Source: Talinum fruticosum
Lineage: Eukaryota; Streptophyta; Magnoliopsida; Caryophyllales; Talinaceae
Assembly (NCBI GenBank): GCA_021018815.1
Contig: JAITYX010000004.1
Location: forward strand, 10,414,501 to 10,478,500
DNA: 64,000 nt
Direction of reading: 5' to 3'
This document shows, piece after piece, positions 32,550-44,639 of the stretch. Position numbers and translations under genes: made by a program. Below the pieces are notes generated by a model that searched no databases, had not been told where the DNA came from, and worked only from the letters and a program-made list of their open reading frames with translations. The first letter of the stretch is position 1. Every line of letters begins with the position of its first letter.

Positions 32550-33854
32550 CCACCCAATAACTGACTTTTCTAAGGGAGTTTTCTTGTGCTCAGCGAAGGC
32601 ACATAAACTGATACAAAACAACCAGGGGAGTGAAGAATCAGAAATAATATCTAATGTACTCAATGCTTCTATTAGCTTTTTTGTTATGTTAAGGCAGTTA
32701 TGCTTTTGTAAGAATTTTCTTGGGTTATAAAAAGATTAATTGATCAAGGACCATGAAATTACTTAGTTCTGATTTTCTCTCTTACCGAAACATGGAGTAA
32801 CTACTAACTCTGTTCATTTTAGTTGACCACTAACTCTGTTTTTCAAAAATATTCCTTTGCTACACAATCATCAACTCCCCTCCCCACTCCCCCAAATTAA
32901 AAAAATAAAACAAAGAAAAAAAAGACAAGCACAAGAAGGGAATCTGATTGGAGTTTTAAAGTGATCTTTTATCTACTGCAGGACACAAGCAAACACATTC
33001 TTGTATTAGAAGTGACAGGTAGTTCACACCCAAAGGCAAAAAATGTGAACGGCAGTGGTACAAAATAAACAAGCATAGGGTAAGGTAAGTAGGTAAGAGG
33101 AAGAATGCATATTTCCCAAAGTGAAATGATATGTGTTTTATGTAAGACATATCTTAAGTGTCTTTCTCGACTTGAAAACTATCATGTCATGTAACAAATT
33201 AAAAAGAATGGTAGGATTGAATAGTAGAAATGTATTACAACTTACAAATTATGTAGAATCATCATTTCATCCGTCATTTTTTATATTTATAAAATTATGC
33301 ATATGACACACCTTCTAACTCTAGGTAGGGTTGATCTGAATAGGGTGTCATTTAATACTTGTCGGCGTATGTTGACAATTATTAAAGCTTTACCTCATAA
33401 TTAATCATAATTATTAAAAAAATAGTAATTTTAGATTATAAAATATATTAATATAGGTTAAGACAAGACATTTTAAAAGTGCCTTCATACAAGACACATA
33501 TCATTCATAATTTCCCTTTCTTTATTTGTCTTATACTTCACTACGCTCAAGCAATGATGGTCAGTGATTGGGTCCAACCTGGTCGACACTATAATCGTCT
33601 GGTTCCGTACACAAAATGATCTCACAAACATAACCTCGCCCATATGGCCCAAATGCCCCCATTAGTTTTTTTTTAAGATGCATCATAATTCATCCAACCC
33701 AAATGACTCGTATGCCGGCACAAGAGAAGCTGTCAGGTACAACATTTAGGGAGAAAGAAAGTAAGATGTGAAATTTCTCCCTTGTCAAGACAGTCCATGC
33801 AAAAATTCTCACCAAAATGCACTGTTGATGACTTGATGTGAAATTTATTTGCAG
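32550..33854. other. 3' flank of kinase C, duplicated after kinase E
   Basis: No gene seen. The stretch 32880-33130 matches 39190-39400 downstream of kinase E, so the tandem duplication unit extends at least 0.9 kb past the stop codon. Confidence 0.55.
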
Positions 33855-34948
33855 TTTCGTCAGCAATGAGGATAGGCATGTTGATTGTTTTAATACTCAT
33901 TCTCAGAAAAAGAAGATCAACCATGAAACTTGCAATTTCATGGAAGGAAAGACTAACAGAGGACCAAAATGCTGAAGCATTCTTAAGAATTTATGGATAT
34001 ACATATTCAAGCATCGAGAAAATGACCACCTCTTTCAGAGATAAACTCGGGGAAGTAGGCTACTTCAAAGGCTACCTAAGTGGTGTGCGCCTTGTGGCAG
34101 TGAAGTTGTTCAAGCAACTGAAGGGGAATGTGAAGGACTTCATCAATGAGATTGCCAGCATTGGAAGGGAGAGAACTATCCATGTTAACATTGTCACGCC
34201 TTTGGGGTCCTGCTTCGAAGGGAATAAAAGGGATTTTATTTTCTGAATTCATGCCAAATAGGTTCCTAGAGAATTTCACATTTCGTAGTGGTGGAAATCA
34301 CTCATTGCTATGGGAAACACTCCCTAAAATTGCAGAAGGCATTGCCAGAGGATTAGGCTGCTTACACCAAGGCTGCAAAGAAGACTTCTCCACTTGGACA
34401 TCAAGCCTCATAATATTCCCTATATGAACAATTCCTCCCTAAGATTTCAGACTTCAGACTTCAGCCTCACTAGACTATGACCTCAAGAGAAAGTAGCATA
34501 TCACTTCTAGAATCAATAAGGACTCCTGGATACATTGCTCCTGAGGTATTCTGCAGAAATTTTAGTAGTGCTTCTCATTAATCAGATGTCTATTATTATG
34601 AGATGATGGCATTATATTTGATAGTGATGGGACAAACGCTTCTGTTAATGTTCAACGCAGTAGTAAACTGTACTTTCCCCATTGGATGTACAAATGGCTT
34701 CAATCAGCTAGAAGGTGACATGAGACTTGATGGAATTATGAATATGAAGAGAAATATTTACAAAGGAAGATGACAATTGTATTCTTTAGGTGCATACAGA
34801 TGGACACTTCAAACAGGTCATCAATGAGGCAGGTAATGGAAATGCTTAACGGGACCTTGAGTCGATACTGATACCAATACCACCCAAGCCATACTTGTCT
34901 TCCCCTCCAAGATTGATTTCCTCTCCTTCTTCGGGGATACCCCCATGA
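33855..34948 (+). pseudogene. LRK10L: LRK10L-type kinase D, kinase-exon relic
   Basis: Only the third exon remains: an acceptor TTTGCAG before 33855, transmembrane segment (MRIGMLIVLILILRK), then the kinase start. No ectodomain exon or exon 2 lies upstream. Compared with E it lacks the SLAPKR block, has GEVGYFKGYLSG in place of a normal P-loop, a frameshift near 34235 (ending ...KRDFIF), more shifts around 34380-34480, and stops later; the conserved tail can be followed to about 34948. Non-functional. Confidence 0.88.
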
Positions 34949-36054
34949 TCACTTTGGTAACAGATTGTCCTGTTTTCTACTGTCATTTTTAGTTAAGATT
35001 AGCTTCTACTTTAATTGAGGAACTTTCCTGTGCTCATACAGAGTGCAGTATGATGTATAATGATGCAAGGGAGCAATCAAGCCCAAGTCTAAATATATTC
35101 AAATAAAGCCTAAATTTTGTGGACTTTCTTGTGTTATGCAAAGATTGAGTGATCAGGAAACATCAATTTATTTCTTTCTGCTCCTTGGACTCTTTCTTAA
35201 CAATGAATAATTAACATATTACTGCCTGCTAATGGATACAAAGGGTCTTCTGGAGATCATTTCAAGTAGTACGACCTAGAAGTGTTAATAATTTTCAGAT
35301 TGAAGTGTGAAGTATTAACTGAGAAAATTTGTGCTCATGAGGCGATGCAAGAAAAACTGTAGGTGATTGTATAACTGGCCCTCATACTTCTTTTTTCCTC
35401 CCTCCTTAGATCGAGTCAATATTCAAGCACAATTTCCATCATCCTAAGTTGGGAAAATCTCTCCCTGGCACTTAATGAAGTCCCTTGACTAAAGAGGAAA
35501 AGTGAGAAATTACCTCTCTGCTATGTGAATACGGAACATCATATTCATATAATTCATAACCTCATCTCATGTTACATATTGTGTTGCCATGTCTCAAAAT
35601 CAGTATTTTCCCTCTATTTCTCCTTTTTATTTTTGTATTGATTCAAGGGTAAGCAGCAACATTCACACTTTTATTATAGCAGTAGCAACAATAATAATAA
35701 TGCTTTGTTTCTAAAGAAATGAAGGTTGATGCCAATGGCCAAATGCCAAGCCATGGCCCAGCCCCTACTCAATCAAATACATTGCACATTTTCTCAAGGC
35801 TGATTATATTACATAAAATCAAGACAAGGTTTGGCAAAACATGTCCGTCAGAAAGACCTTGAATATTCAAGTCAAGAAGCTTTCACCATCTCCTTAGCTT
35901 GAATCTGAAAGTTCTAATGGACCACTCAGCTCTATTATTCCTTCCCAATCTTCATTAATGTAATGAACGTTCTTATGAACTCGCCTTTAAAGATTCATAA
36001 CTGTGTATAATAAAGAAACAAATCCCTCCTTTTCTTGTTCAAGTTCAGCAACAA
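34949..36054. other. intergenic; promoter of kinase E (copy of the C promoter)
   Basis: Bases 35300-35920 align by eye with 27000-27480 upstream of C. About 135 bases (roughly 35580-35715, including an AAT repeat) have no counterpart upstream of C. No coding sequence seen. Confidence 0.55.
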
Positions 36055-38700
36055 ATGGCCGCTCTCATGATAACCATTGCAATCTTTATTATCTTCCTCA
36101 CTTTTCCAATACCATATGGTATTGCATCTATTGATACCAGACACCAAGAATGCTCATCTGCAGTGTCATGTGGGAAATTTCACAATATTGTATACCTATT
36201 TTCTGTTGAGGACTTGACTCCTGATTATTGTGGACGTGGATTGGTGCTTCATTGTGGTAGAAAAGGTACTGATGATTATCCTCTCCTGCGCGTCAATGAA
36301 CAAGGTGGAGCATTTTATCAAGTACTTGGTGTCCCTTTTCTCGGATCAGGTGCTGCCTCTGTTCAGACGGGCCTGGTTTATAGCTCAAATGTTGTGGACA
36401 TGATCTTGGTGTATAAGTGCAAGAACAGTAGTGTGTTAGATGGTGCGGACTCAGTTACGTGCTCAGATAGCTCGGGCAATATTACCACTTACTACAGGCT
36501 GCTGAACTTGTTCAACGGAGATTCTTGTAAGACTCTGAGGACTCCGGTGCTTACGAAGGAGCTCGACAAGTATCTACTAGGAAATGGGACCCTGAAGAAT
36601 TTGTTGAACAAAGGGTTCCAGATGGACTACCCCGGTGAAGATTTCCAACACTGTCTCTATTGTAAACATTCTGGTGGGGTATGTGGTTCATCTGCAAATT
36701 TAGAGTTTTTGTGCTTCTGCAAGGATTGGTCTTACAGTTTCACTTGTCCAGTATCTGACAGCAGTATAAAATCAGGTAATCCCCTGCAACAGAGAGGCTA
36801 ATTTCAGAAGACCCACAATTTTATTTTTTTGGGAAAAATAGTTTCTGGTTGAAAAATCAAGTAAGGTATAGCCTATAGGATAACAATAGGAATTAGCAAA
36901 ACAAGCATTTTTGCTGTAGACTAGAATTTATTGTAAGTATTCATCTCTAGACAAGGACATATGTATCTAATATTTGTTATTTTTCTTGGCAGGATCCAGA
37001 AAACTGAGAATCATTATTGGATCAGGTATTGCAAACTTCCTAATTTAAATGTGAAATTCTTAGCAAAGCTTCAATTCATAATCTTACAAGATGCTGCAAG
37101 AAACCTCTTTATTTTTTTAATTCTTTTTTGGTGGCAAGAACTTATTCAAGGAACTTTCTAAAGCATATATGGAACATATTTCTGGTCATAACCATAAGTA
37201 CTCATTGCCTTGCTATATTTGAAAACTCTCGGGTAAGACCATTCTACGCGTGGAATTGGAGAGATGAACCCCAGCAAGTTTCAAGATACTTCTAAATATT
37301 AAGGGAATCTAATATAAATCGTTTGTATCAACTTTTAACATCAAAATATATATAATCACTCCCACAGTTTATAAAAAGATACTGATTCCTGCACCCAGAA
37401 AAACAATACACATTACGTGCTTGTCTGAATATATCTTTTGAGTTGAACAGTTTCACTTGTCCATAATAATCATGTTGAGTATAGTGAGTCTCCAAAATTT
37501 TATGATTGTCATACCAACCTGTCAAAATTGACTCCAATCCAATTATTCAATCTCAATGACTTGACCAGTAGATCTAACTTCTTGGCAGCTTCATCAGCAG
37601 TGGCAATAGGCATGCTGATTATTTTAGCACTCATTTTCAGAAAAGGAAAACCAACCAGGAAACTTATAATTTTCTGGAAGCTAATAAGAACAGAGAACCA
37701 AAATGCTGAAGCATTTCTGAGAATCTACGGATCTCTAGCTCCAAAAAGATACACATATTCAAGCATCAAGAAAATGACCAACTCTTTCAAAGATAAACTC
37801 GGTGAAGGTGGCTATGCTATCGTTTACAAAGGCAAGCTAATTGATGGCTGCTTTGTTGTGGTGAAGCTGTTCAAACAGCTGAAAGGAAATGGGGAGGACT
37901 TCATCAATGAGGTTGCTAGCATTGGAAAGACTAATCACATCAACATTGTCTCACTTCTAGGATTCTGCTTTGAGGGGAACAAAAGGGCTCTTATTTATGA
38001 GTTCATGCCAAATGGTTCCCTTGAGAAGTTTATATTTCATGATGGTGGCAGTAATAGTTCAATGCCTGTGGAAACACTCTTCAATGTAGCACAAGGCATT
38101 GCTAGAGGGCTAGACTACTTACACCGAGGTTGTAATGAAAGAATACTCCATTTTGACATTAAACCTCATAATATTCTTCTTGATGAAAAGTTTTGTCCTA
38201 AGATTTCAGACTTTGGCTTGGCTCGATTATGCCCCGTACAAGAAAGTACCATATCGATGCTAGAAGCAAGAGGGACTCTAGGATACATTGCTCCTGAAGT
38301 GTTCTGTAGAAGTTTTGGCTGTGTTTCCCACAAATCTGATGTCTACAGCTATGGGATGATGGTTTTAGACTTGGTATGTGGTAGGACAAACACTTTCACT
38401 AATGCTCACCGGAGTAGTGAATTGTACTTTCCTGAGTGGATATACAATCGACTTGAGCTCAACGAGGAAGTGATGGTTGATGTGATTGTGGATGATAAAG
38501 AGAAGTATTTGCAGAGAAAGATGATACTGGTAAGCCTATGATGCATACAAATGCACCCTTCAAACCGACCATCAATGAGCAGGGTAGTAGAACTGCTAAA
38601 TGGTTGCCTAGAGTCAATCCCAATGCCCCCTAAGCCATGTCTTTCTTGCCCTCCAAGTTTGGCTTCTATTCATTCTTCGGAGACATTTTCCTCAGAATGA
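36055..38700 (+). CDS. LRK10L: LRK10L-type receptor-like kinase E (premature stop, ectodomain deletion)
   Basis: Exons 36055-36775, 36993-37025 and 37589-38700, GT-AG borders. Signal peptide MAALMITIAIFIIFLTFPIP; GUB_WAK_bind (CGKFHNIVYLFSV, YCGRGLVLHCGRKG); WAK_assoc (YYRLLNLFNGDSCK, DFQHCLYCKHSGGVCGSS); transmembrane segment (AVAIGMLIILALIF); kinase with GEGGYAIVYKG, Lys in VVVK (paralogues VAVK), HFDIKPHN, DFG and APE. Two oddities: about 20 residues are missing in frame from the ectodomain after YQVLG (36330-36346), including a Cys and the TISF strand kept in A and B; and TGG has become TGA at 38539-38541 (SL* for SLW), removing the last 53 residues with the conserved Arg of subdomain XI. 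The frame is otherwise open to the family stop at 38698-38700. May be a young pseudogene or a truncated kinase. Confidence 0.82.
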
Positions 38701-40603
38701 ATAACCGTTTTTGCATATTTTCAGTTGTCATTCTAAGCTTCAGTCCACTTTTCTAAAGGAGTTTTCTTGTGTCCAACCAAGGCGCATAGACAGGTATAAA
38801 CCGACCATGGGATGGAAGAATCCAAATTAATATTTTATGTAGTCGGTGCTTGTGTAATTATTTTTATTTATTTTTTGTTATGTTAATGTACTAATGCTTT
38901 TGTAAGACTTTTCTTTGTTAGAAAGAGATTAATTGATCAAGGAACATTAAATTACATAGTTTAGATTTTGAATAAACACTAAAACATGTTCATTTAAAGA
39001 GTTCTTGTTTAGCTGTCCAATCATCCAAACACTAGTCGTTATATAGTGGATCCAAGACTTGTAGTCGTGGGCCATATACCAACCAAATGAAAAAGGGAGG
39101 GGAGATAGGGGGTTTAGAAGGTTAAAAATTATTTTTTATTTATCTTTTAATGTCCCGCATTCATATACCCAGATTACTGTATAAAAAATATCTAAACTCC
39201 CTAAAAAAAATTTTAAAAAAAAGACAAGGACAAAAGGGTAATCTTATGGGGTGTGAAAGAAACAATTCTTCTATGTTTTGCAGGTCACAGACAAAGACAT
39301 ACTTGTATTGAAAGTGAAAGGAAGTGGTACCAAAATAAATAAAAAATCATAGTCTAAGGTAATAAGGTAAGAGAAAGAAAAGATCTTTACCAAATCGGGT
39401 GAATCAATGTCTTGCCCACATCATCTGGACCAACACCACGGACATTACATTATTTTCTGTTTCTCATATCATATCATTTATAATTTCATATTCCTCCTCA
39501 ATCTTATGCTTTATTGCTCACAAATACTGATCGTCAGTGGTTCCCTCTGATCCGGCTCACCTCTCAGTTCACAGCGCTAAACATTTTAGATGCTGAATAA
39601 AATCAATATGTTATTGAGGGATAAAAAGGGATCAAGTTTTCTATGTTTGAGGACCAATTTGAAAAGCAAAATTGAAGCCTAAAAAGAAAATAAAAGACTC
39701 AAAATTGAAATTTCAAAATATTGGAATAGGCTTCAACAAGTCAATGGATTAGTCAATTTGAGCGTCCTAATCTTCTTATGAAGGCTAAACATATCTTTCG
39801 TAGAAATAGATTTAAATACATTATCCATTTAATGTGCTAAAAGATATGTTCGTTTCTACAGTAAGAATTAATGATGAACATTTAGAGTAATAAGATTTAG
39901 CAGTGACACAGAATAACAAAAATCAATAAATAATTATAAATATAAATATAATTAAAAAAATTAAATAGCCATAAATAGTAAAAAAGATTACTTATAAAAT
40001 TTTCCATCGAAAAATCTAAATACGTTGTCGATCCAATGAGAAATAGTATAGTAGTATCATACTTTTCTAATCACATAACCCAAAGATCATATACCCCAAA
40101 AGAAAGATAAAAGGCATAATTAACCCTATATTGGATTGGATTATACTACTCTAATCACATTCACATCAGCATTATGAGTACACTGTATATACGTTACTTT
40201 CTCCCAGAAAAGAGAAAAGGAAAGGGAAAAAAAGGGCAATTCAAAATTTTAAAATTCAAGACCAGGAGACAGCAAATAAAGCTGAGACCAACCCCCTTCC
40301 CCTTTCCCCCTTTCTGTCTCTGTGATCCCTTTTCCCTTCTTAATTTAATACTTAGAATCCAGAGATCCAATAATCTACCCAGAAACCCAGAATTTAATAC
40401 TCTTAATAAGCAAGCAAAAAGTGGGAGGAGCGGCTCTGTAATCTATGCCCATTTGCGGCACCTAATCGCCAATGCCGCCGATGGGATCCCATCCCCATTA
40501 TCACCAAATCTTGAGAACCCCATTGAATGTCTGCTTATTTACTTTTCCCTATTCATTTTTGCTCATGGAGGGACTAGTATGCTAGAGTTAGAGAGAGATA
40601 ATC
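38701..40603. other. intergenic; 3' flank of kinase E and upstream region of the PPPDE gene
   Basis: 38701-39560 is similar to the 3' flank of C. The rest is AT-rich, then C/T-rich from about 40290, as expected of a 5' leader for the next gene. The open frame 40174-40632 overlaps the next gene's start out of frame and looks like chance. Confidence 0.5.
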
Positions 40604-41793
40604 ATGTTTTGCAGGAGAAATTCTTGTGTTGATGTTGCTGGGTCGGTCCCGGTTTTCCTCAATGTCTATGATATTACCCCTACAATGACTATGCCTACTG
40701 GCTTGGCATCGGAGTGTACCACTCCGGTGTAGAGGGTAATCTTATATCATATCATATCATATATTAAATATGAATAGTATCTAATGTATGATTTGGCAAT
40801 GAATTTGCAGTTCATGGACTGGAGTATGCCTATGGAGCCCACGAGTACCCGAGCACTGGGATCTTCGAGGGGCAGCCGAAGCAGGGCGAGGGGGAGGGGA
40901 GGGGTTCAGGTTCAGGAAGGCGATCCTGATTGGGTGGACTGAGTTGGGTCTTCAGGAGGTGAAGAAGGTGATGAAGGAGCTGGCTGCGCAGTACAGAGGC
41001 AATGCCTATAATCTCATCACTAAGAACTGCAATCACTTCTCCGATGATGCTTGCATTAGGCTCACTGGCAATCCAATCCCTAGTTGGGTTAATCGCCTCG
41101 CTCGAATCGGTATGTATCAAGTAAAGTTGAAAGTTTCTTTAAAGTTTTGCACATCAACGTTAATGCAGATGCTAATTTGATGGTTTTTAATTAGTCCAGT
41201 CCAACTCAGAAGGTAAAGATGCCCAGAAAATCTTTTGAATTTTTTTACCAAATTGGTGTCCCAGAAACTTCTCCATCAAACCTTGCAAATTCTTTACTTT
41301 GTAATTTGTACCAAGCAATGCTAATGCAAATTCTCCACTTCAAAAAGATTCCCATTTGAAAGATGCCCTGATCAAGCTTGTTTGAAGTTCTACTGAGTGA
41401 AGTGACCCTAGTAATGAGATTTGGTAAAAATGAATTCAATTTCTCTGTCATGTCTTCTTATCTAACTGAGTTCCTATCTGGGTTTGTGATGAAGGGTTAC
41501 TCTGCAATTGTGTGATTCCGGAAAAGATAACAACAGCGAAAATCGGGCATCATAAGAAGGAAGGCAAGGATACAAAGGAAGATAAGAAAGTTGGGAGCAT
41601 CAAGAGTAAAAGCAGGTCAAAGAAGTTGTCAAACTCGTCCAATTCATCTTCTTCTTCATCCTCATCTTCTGATCTTGGCTCTACTACTGGAACAGCAAGT
41701 AAGAGTAGCCGAAGCCGGCCAACGGACACTCCATCTTCTCCATTGATACAGGCTTCTCCTAGGCCTAGTACCAGTAGTAGTAGCAACTCATAA
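40604..41793 (+). CDS. PPPDE / DeSI-type cysteine peptidase, 3 exons (two apparent 1-base frameshifts)
   Basis: Exons 40604-40735, 40811-41109 and 41495-41793. The fold of thiol peptidases linked to deSUMOylation/deubiquitination is clear: VPVFLNVYDIT, YWLGIGVYHSGVE (catalytic His), HGLEYAYGAHEYPSTGIFEG, FRFRKAILIG, YNLITKNCNHFSDD (catalytic Cys), IPSWVNRLARIG, LLCNCVIP, then a Lys/Ser-rich disordered tail with a long Ser run. Length about 243 residues, typical. As written it breaks twice: the C4 run 40677-40680 needs one more C to read DITPYNDYAYW, and the G/T-rich stretch 40887-40906 is one base short before FRFRK. Exons total 730; adding two gives 732. All splice phases then agree. Start chosen at MFCRRNSC, similar to family N-termini; an unseen upstream exon cannot be excluded. 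Confidence 0.85.
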
Positions 41794-42351
41794 GACTTGC
41801 CAAATGATGGATTAGAAACCCTTTTTCTGGGTTTTGTTTTTTTTTTTTTTTGGTCTTCTTGTTCAAAACCAGTACTTCCCCTCTCAAATGCAATGGAACG
41901 CAGATGCAAATGTGTACATTATGATCTTCATTGGGCTTAGTTTTTGGAACTGGGATTTTCAGGGGCACGTTCAAGTACCAAAGTTTTTGGGTTCTTTCAG
42001 CTTGACTGCAAGCCAAGAAATTGATCCAAGGAGAAATAGTTTTGGATTAGTTCTTGTTTCTCTTCGGGCAAATTCAAGTTATTTAAACTTTAAGTCAAGA
42101 AGATCATTCTGTTAGTTTATCTGACTGTCAAGTCAAATGATCTGATCAAACTTAACATTGACCGATATAGATTACAATCCTTCATAATAAACAAACTTCT
42201 TCATAAATAATTAAAGAAAGCTTCACTATTGATGTTCTCATTGAGTCCTTTTCGAAGTCCATTATAGTTATAAGACGCGTATAATGTTTAGTTACTTTAA
42301 AATCTAGAGAATGTACGATTCGGTTATTTAGCAATGAATAATTAATCAACA

Positions 42352-42393
<42 letters not shown>

Positions 42394-44639
42394 GGAGAGA
42401 ATGTCAAGGTTGAAAAGGAATAATGAAATATTAGAAGGTGGTAGGAAGGGCACCCAAAGTCGCTCACCTAACGAGGAAACAAAAGGCAAAATAACATTAC
42501 ATATTTTCATACATGGAGTCCAAAGGGAAGCCATGGCCATGGCTTTTAGTACAATTGATGGAACTTGTTTCACGGGATAAAAGAACAGAGGAGGGGGACA
42601 TTTTTCAGGAAATGAAGTGTTGTGGGGCCAAAAGAAAAATGGCGCGAAAAAGAAGAAGAAAAAAAAAGGTGAGATGGGACCCAAAAGTAGTTATTTTTAT
42701 GAGGTGCGCTTTGTCTTAACTACCAAATACTACCAATCTCCTAGAAAAAGACATTTCAATCATTTTGTAAGATGTGTTTCAAAAAAAAAAAAAATCATTT
42801 TGTAAGATGAACATTCTCTTATACTTGTTTAACAGTTAAGAAATGGAACGGGATGGTATACTCAAAACTTTGTAAAGATTTTAGACATATCAAAGCAACA
42901 TAGATACGTATATAAATTTAGTTTGTGTTTGTCTTTATTACTATCGATCATTACTGACTTTGGAATCAAATTTTTTCAAAAACGGTATCATGTATTATAT
43001 AAGAATGTCTCATTTAATGGATTATGTATAAAAGAAAAAAGTAATGATTGTTCCATAAAAAGTCAAAGAAAAAAAGAATTTTGTGACAAAAAAATCACAA
43101 AAAGAAATTATGATGCCTTCTCACTGAAGTTGAAACTATATTTCCATCTTCATATATACACATTCTGATAAAGGATTGTCTAACCACCATAACAAATGCA
43201 TGTTCTTTTCCTATAATTGAAATGTTATCGTCAACAATGTCATGTGTTTCTTCAGTCAAATCTTCATAAATGAAAACATGCAATCTGAAAACATGCAATC
43301 TTTCATATTTCTTCACGTATATTTTATTTATTTCACATTTCATCTTAGATTTCGTATTCTTATTGATAATGATCTAAATAAAACGTTACGAATAAAAAGA
43401 TTACCTAATGAAAACTCAAGTTGTATCCCACTTGGTTATGTGATTTCTCTCTTTACACTCCCTCCCCCCAACAAAAAAAAATTCCCAAAAGAAGAAACAA
43501 AAGAAAAGAAAATAATCATTGCATAATTCTTTGCTTACAGTCAATTTTTCTGGTATAGATAGGCAACCAATAAAAGAAAGGTTGCAGTTTTTTGCAAGTG
43601 AAATTGAAGAATATTCATGGGTGGACCATTTTGTGGGGAAATTGTTTCCTGAAAAGAAATTCTATAGATGGTTGGTAGGTAATGAATTGATTCTCCCAAA
43701 TTATTAGGCAGTGTTTCAACAAGAACAAGGAAATTTGGCGCTCAGCCAGACTTTTTTTTTGTTTTTTTGGGGCATAGTATTGGGAATGATTGCCTGTTTA
43801 GGTGGTTTTGATTTGTCTTTCTTTCATCTTCTCGCTTTTAAGTATTGTAGTGTTTGCTAAGCTGTTTTGGTTTGATCTGCTGAAAATCTCAGTACCATAG
43901 TTGCAGGGTTCCAAGTAGCGAACGGCAGCGATTCCGCTCGCAAATCAGACTCAAAACCCAAATCGAACAACCCAAATCTATGTCAGAGACAACACTCAAA
44001 ATAGTTGGTTCAAAGTAGAACCAAAACCCATATCCAAAATTGAACCGGATTACCTGTTTGCCAGGTTGACAATTTCTAACACATTATAATAATTGCTAAT
44101 TTTGCACAATTTTTTTTTGGGGTGGGGTGGGGGGAGGGTCTGAGACTATATTTGAGGATTGCAGTAATCTAAAAGCAATGAATATGGCAGGCCAAAACAT
44201 TGCGAACTTTCAATTGAAATAGAAAAATAACATCATCCACAGTAACTATAATTGCTGAGTCTTGTAGAAAAAAATGAACTCGGAAACAAAAACCGGGTGA
44301 GAAAATACAGAAACCTAGATGAAATCATATGCCTAGACATCAAAACATCTGGAGAGCAGATAGAGCTTGTTAGATTCTTGGACAAAGAAGTTGAACCATG
44401 ATATGCTGAATTCCTGTTGCTGGTGCCCTACAATGTTTGCCATTTCAAGATCTGCAACACCGCACCATATTAAAGTTATATCAGACAAAGCTAAGGGCAG
44501 TCAGCTTCGTTTTGGTGAGCTATCTCGTTCAAGAATTAGCGAGTTTTAGAATAGAACTAAAGAAATATGTTAATACCTCGATCAAAAAAAATATAGTCGA
44601 TGGGGCAGGCAGCAGTAATATTCTCAGATGGATATTAGT
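41794..44639. other. intergenic, no gene recognised
   Basis: Begins with 3' UTR of the PPPDE gene and ends with 3' UTR of the DCN1-like gene. Contains a T run (41837-41851), an ATT microsatellite (42352-42393), a purine-rich stretch (42640-42670) and a 15-base tandem repeat near 43269-43300. Open frames here are low-complexity by-products. Confidence 0.5.
42352..42393. repeat. (ATT)n microsatellite, 14 units
   Basis: Uninterrupted ATT repeats, intergenic. Likely length-polymorphic. Confidence 0.95.

Noticed and set aside
40174..40632. 152-residue plus-strand frame upstream of the PPPDE gene
   Set aside because: Overlaps the PPPDE start in another frame and is mainly translated C/T-rich leader.
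41550..41909. Minus-strand frames opposite the PPPDE Ser-rich tail
   Set aside because: Antisense of a Ser/Lys-rich coding tail gives acidic and Leu-rich low-complexity peptides; no independent support.
42346..42684. Minus-strand frame ending in poly-Asn
   Set aside because: Generated by the ATT microsatellite and a purine-rich stretch.
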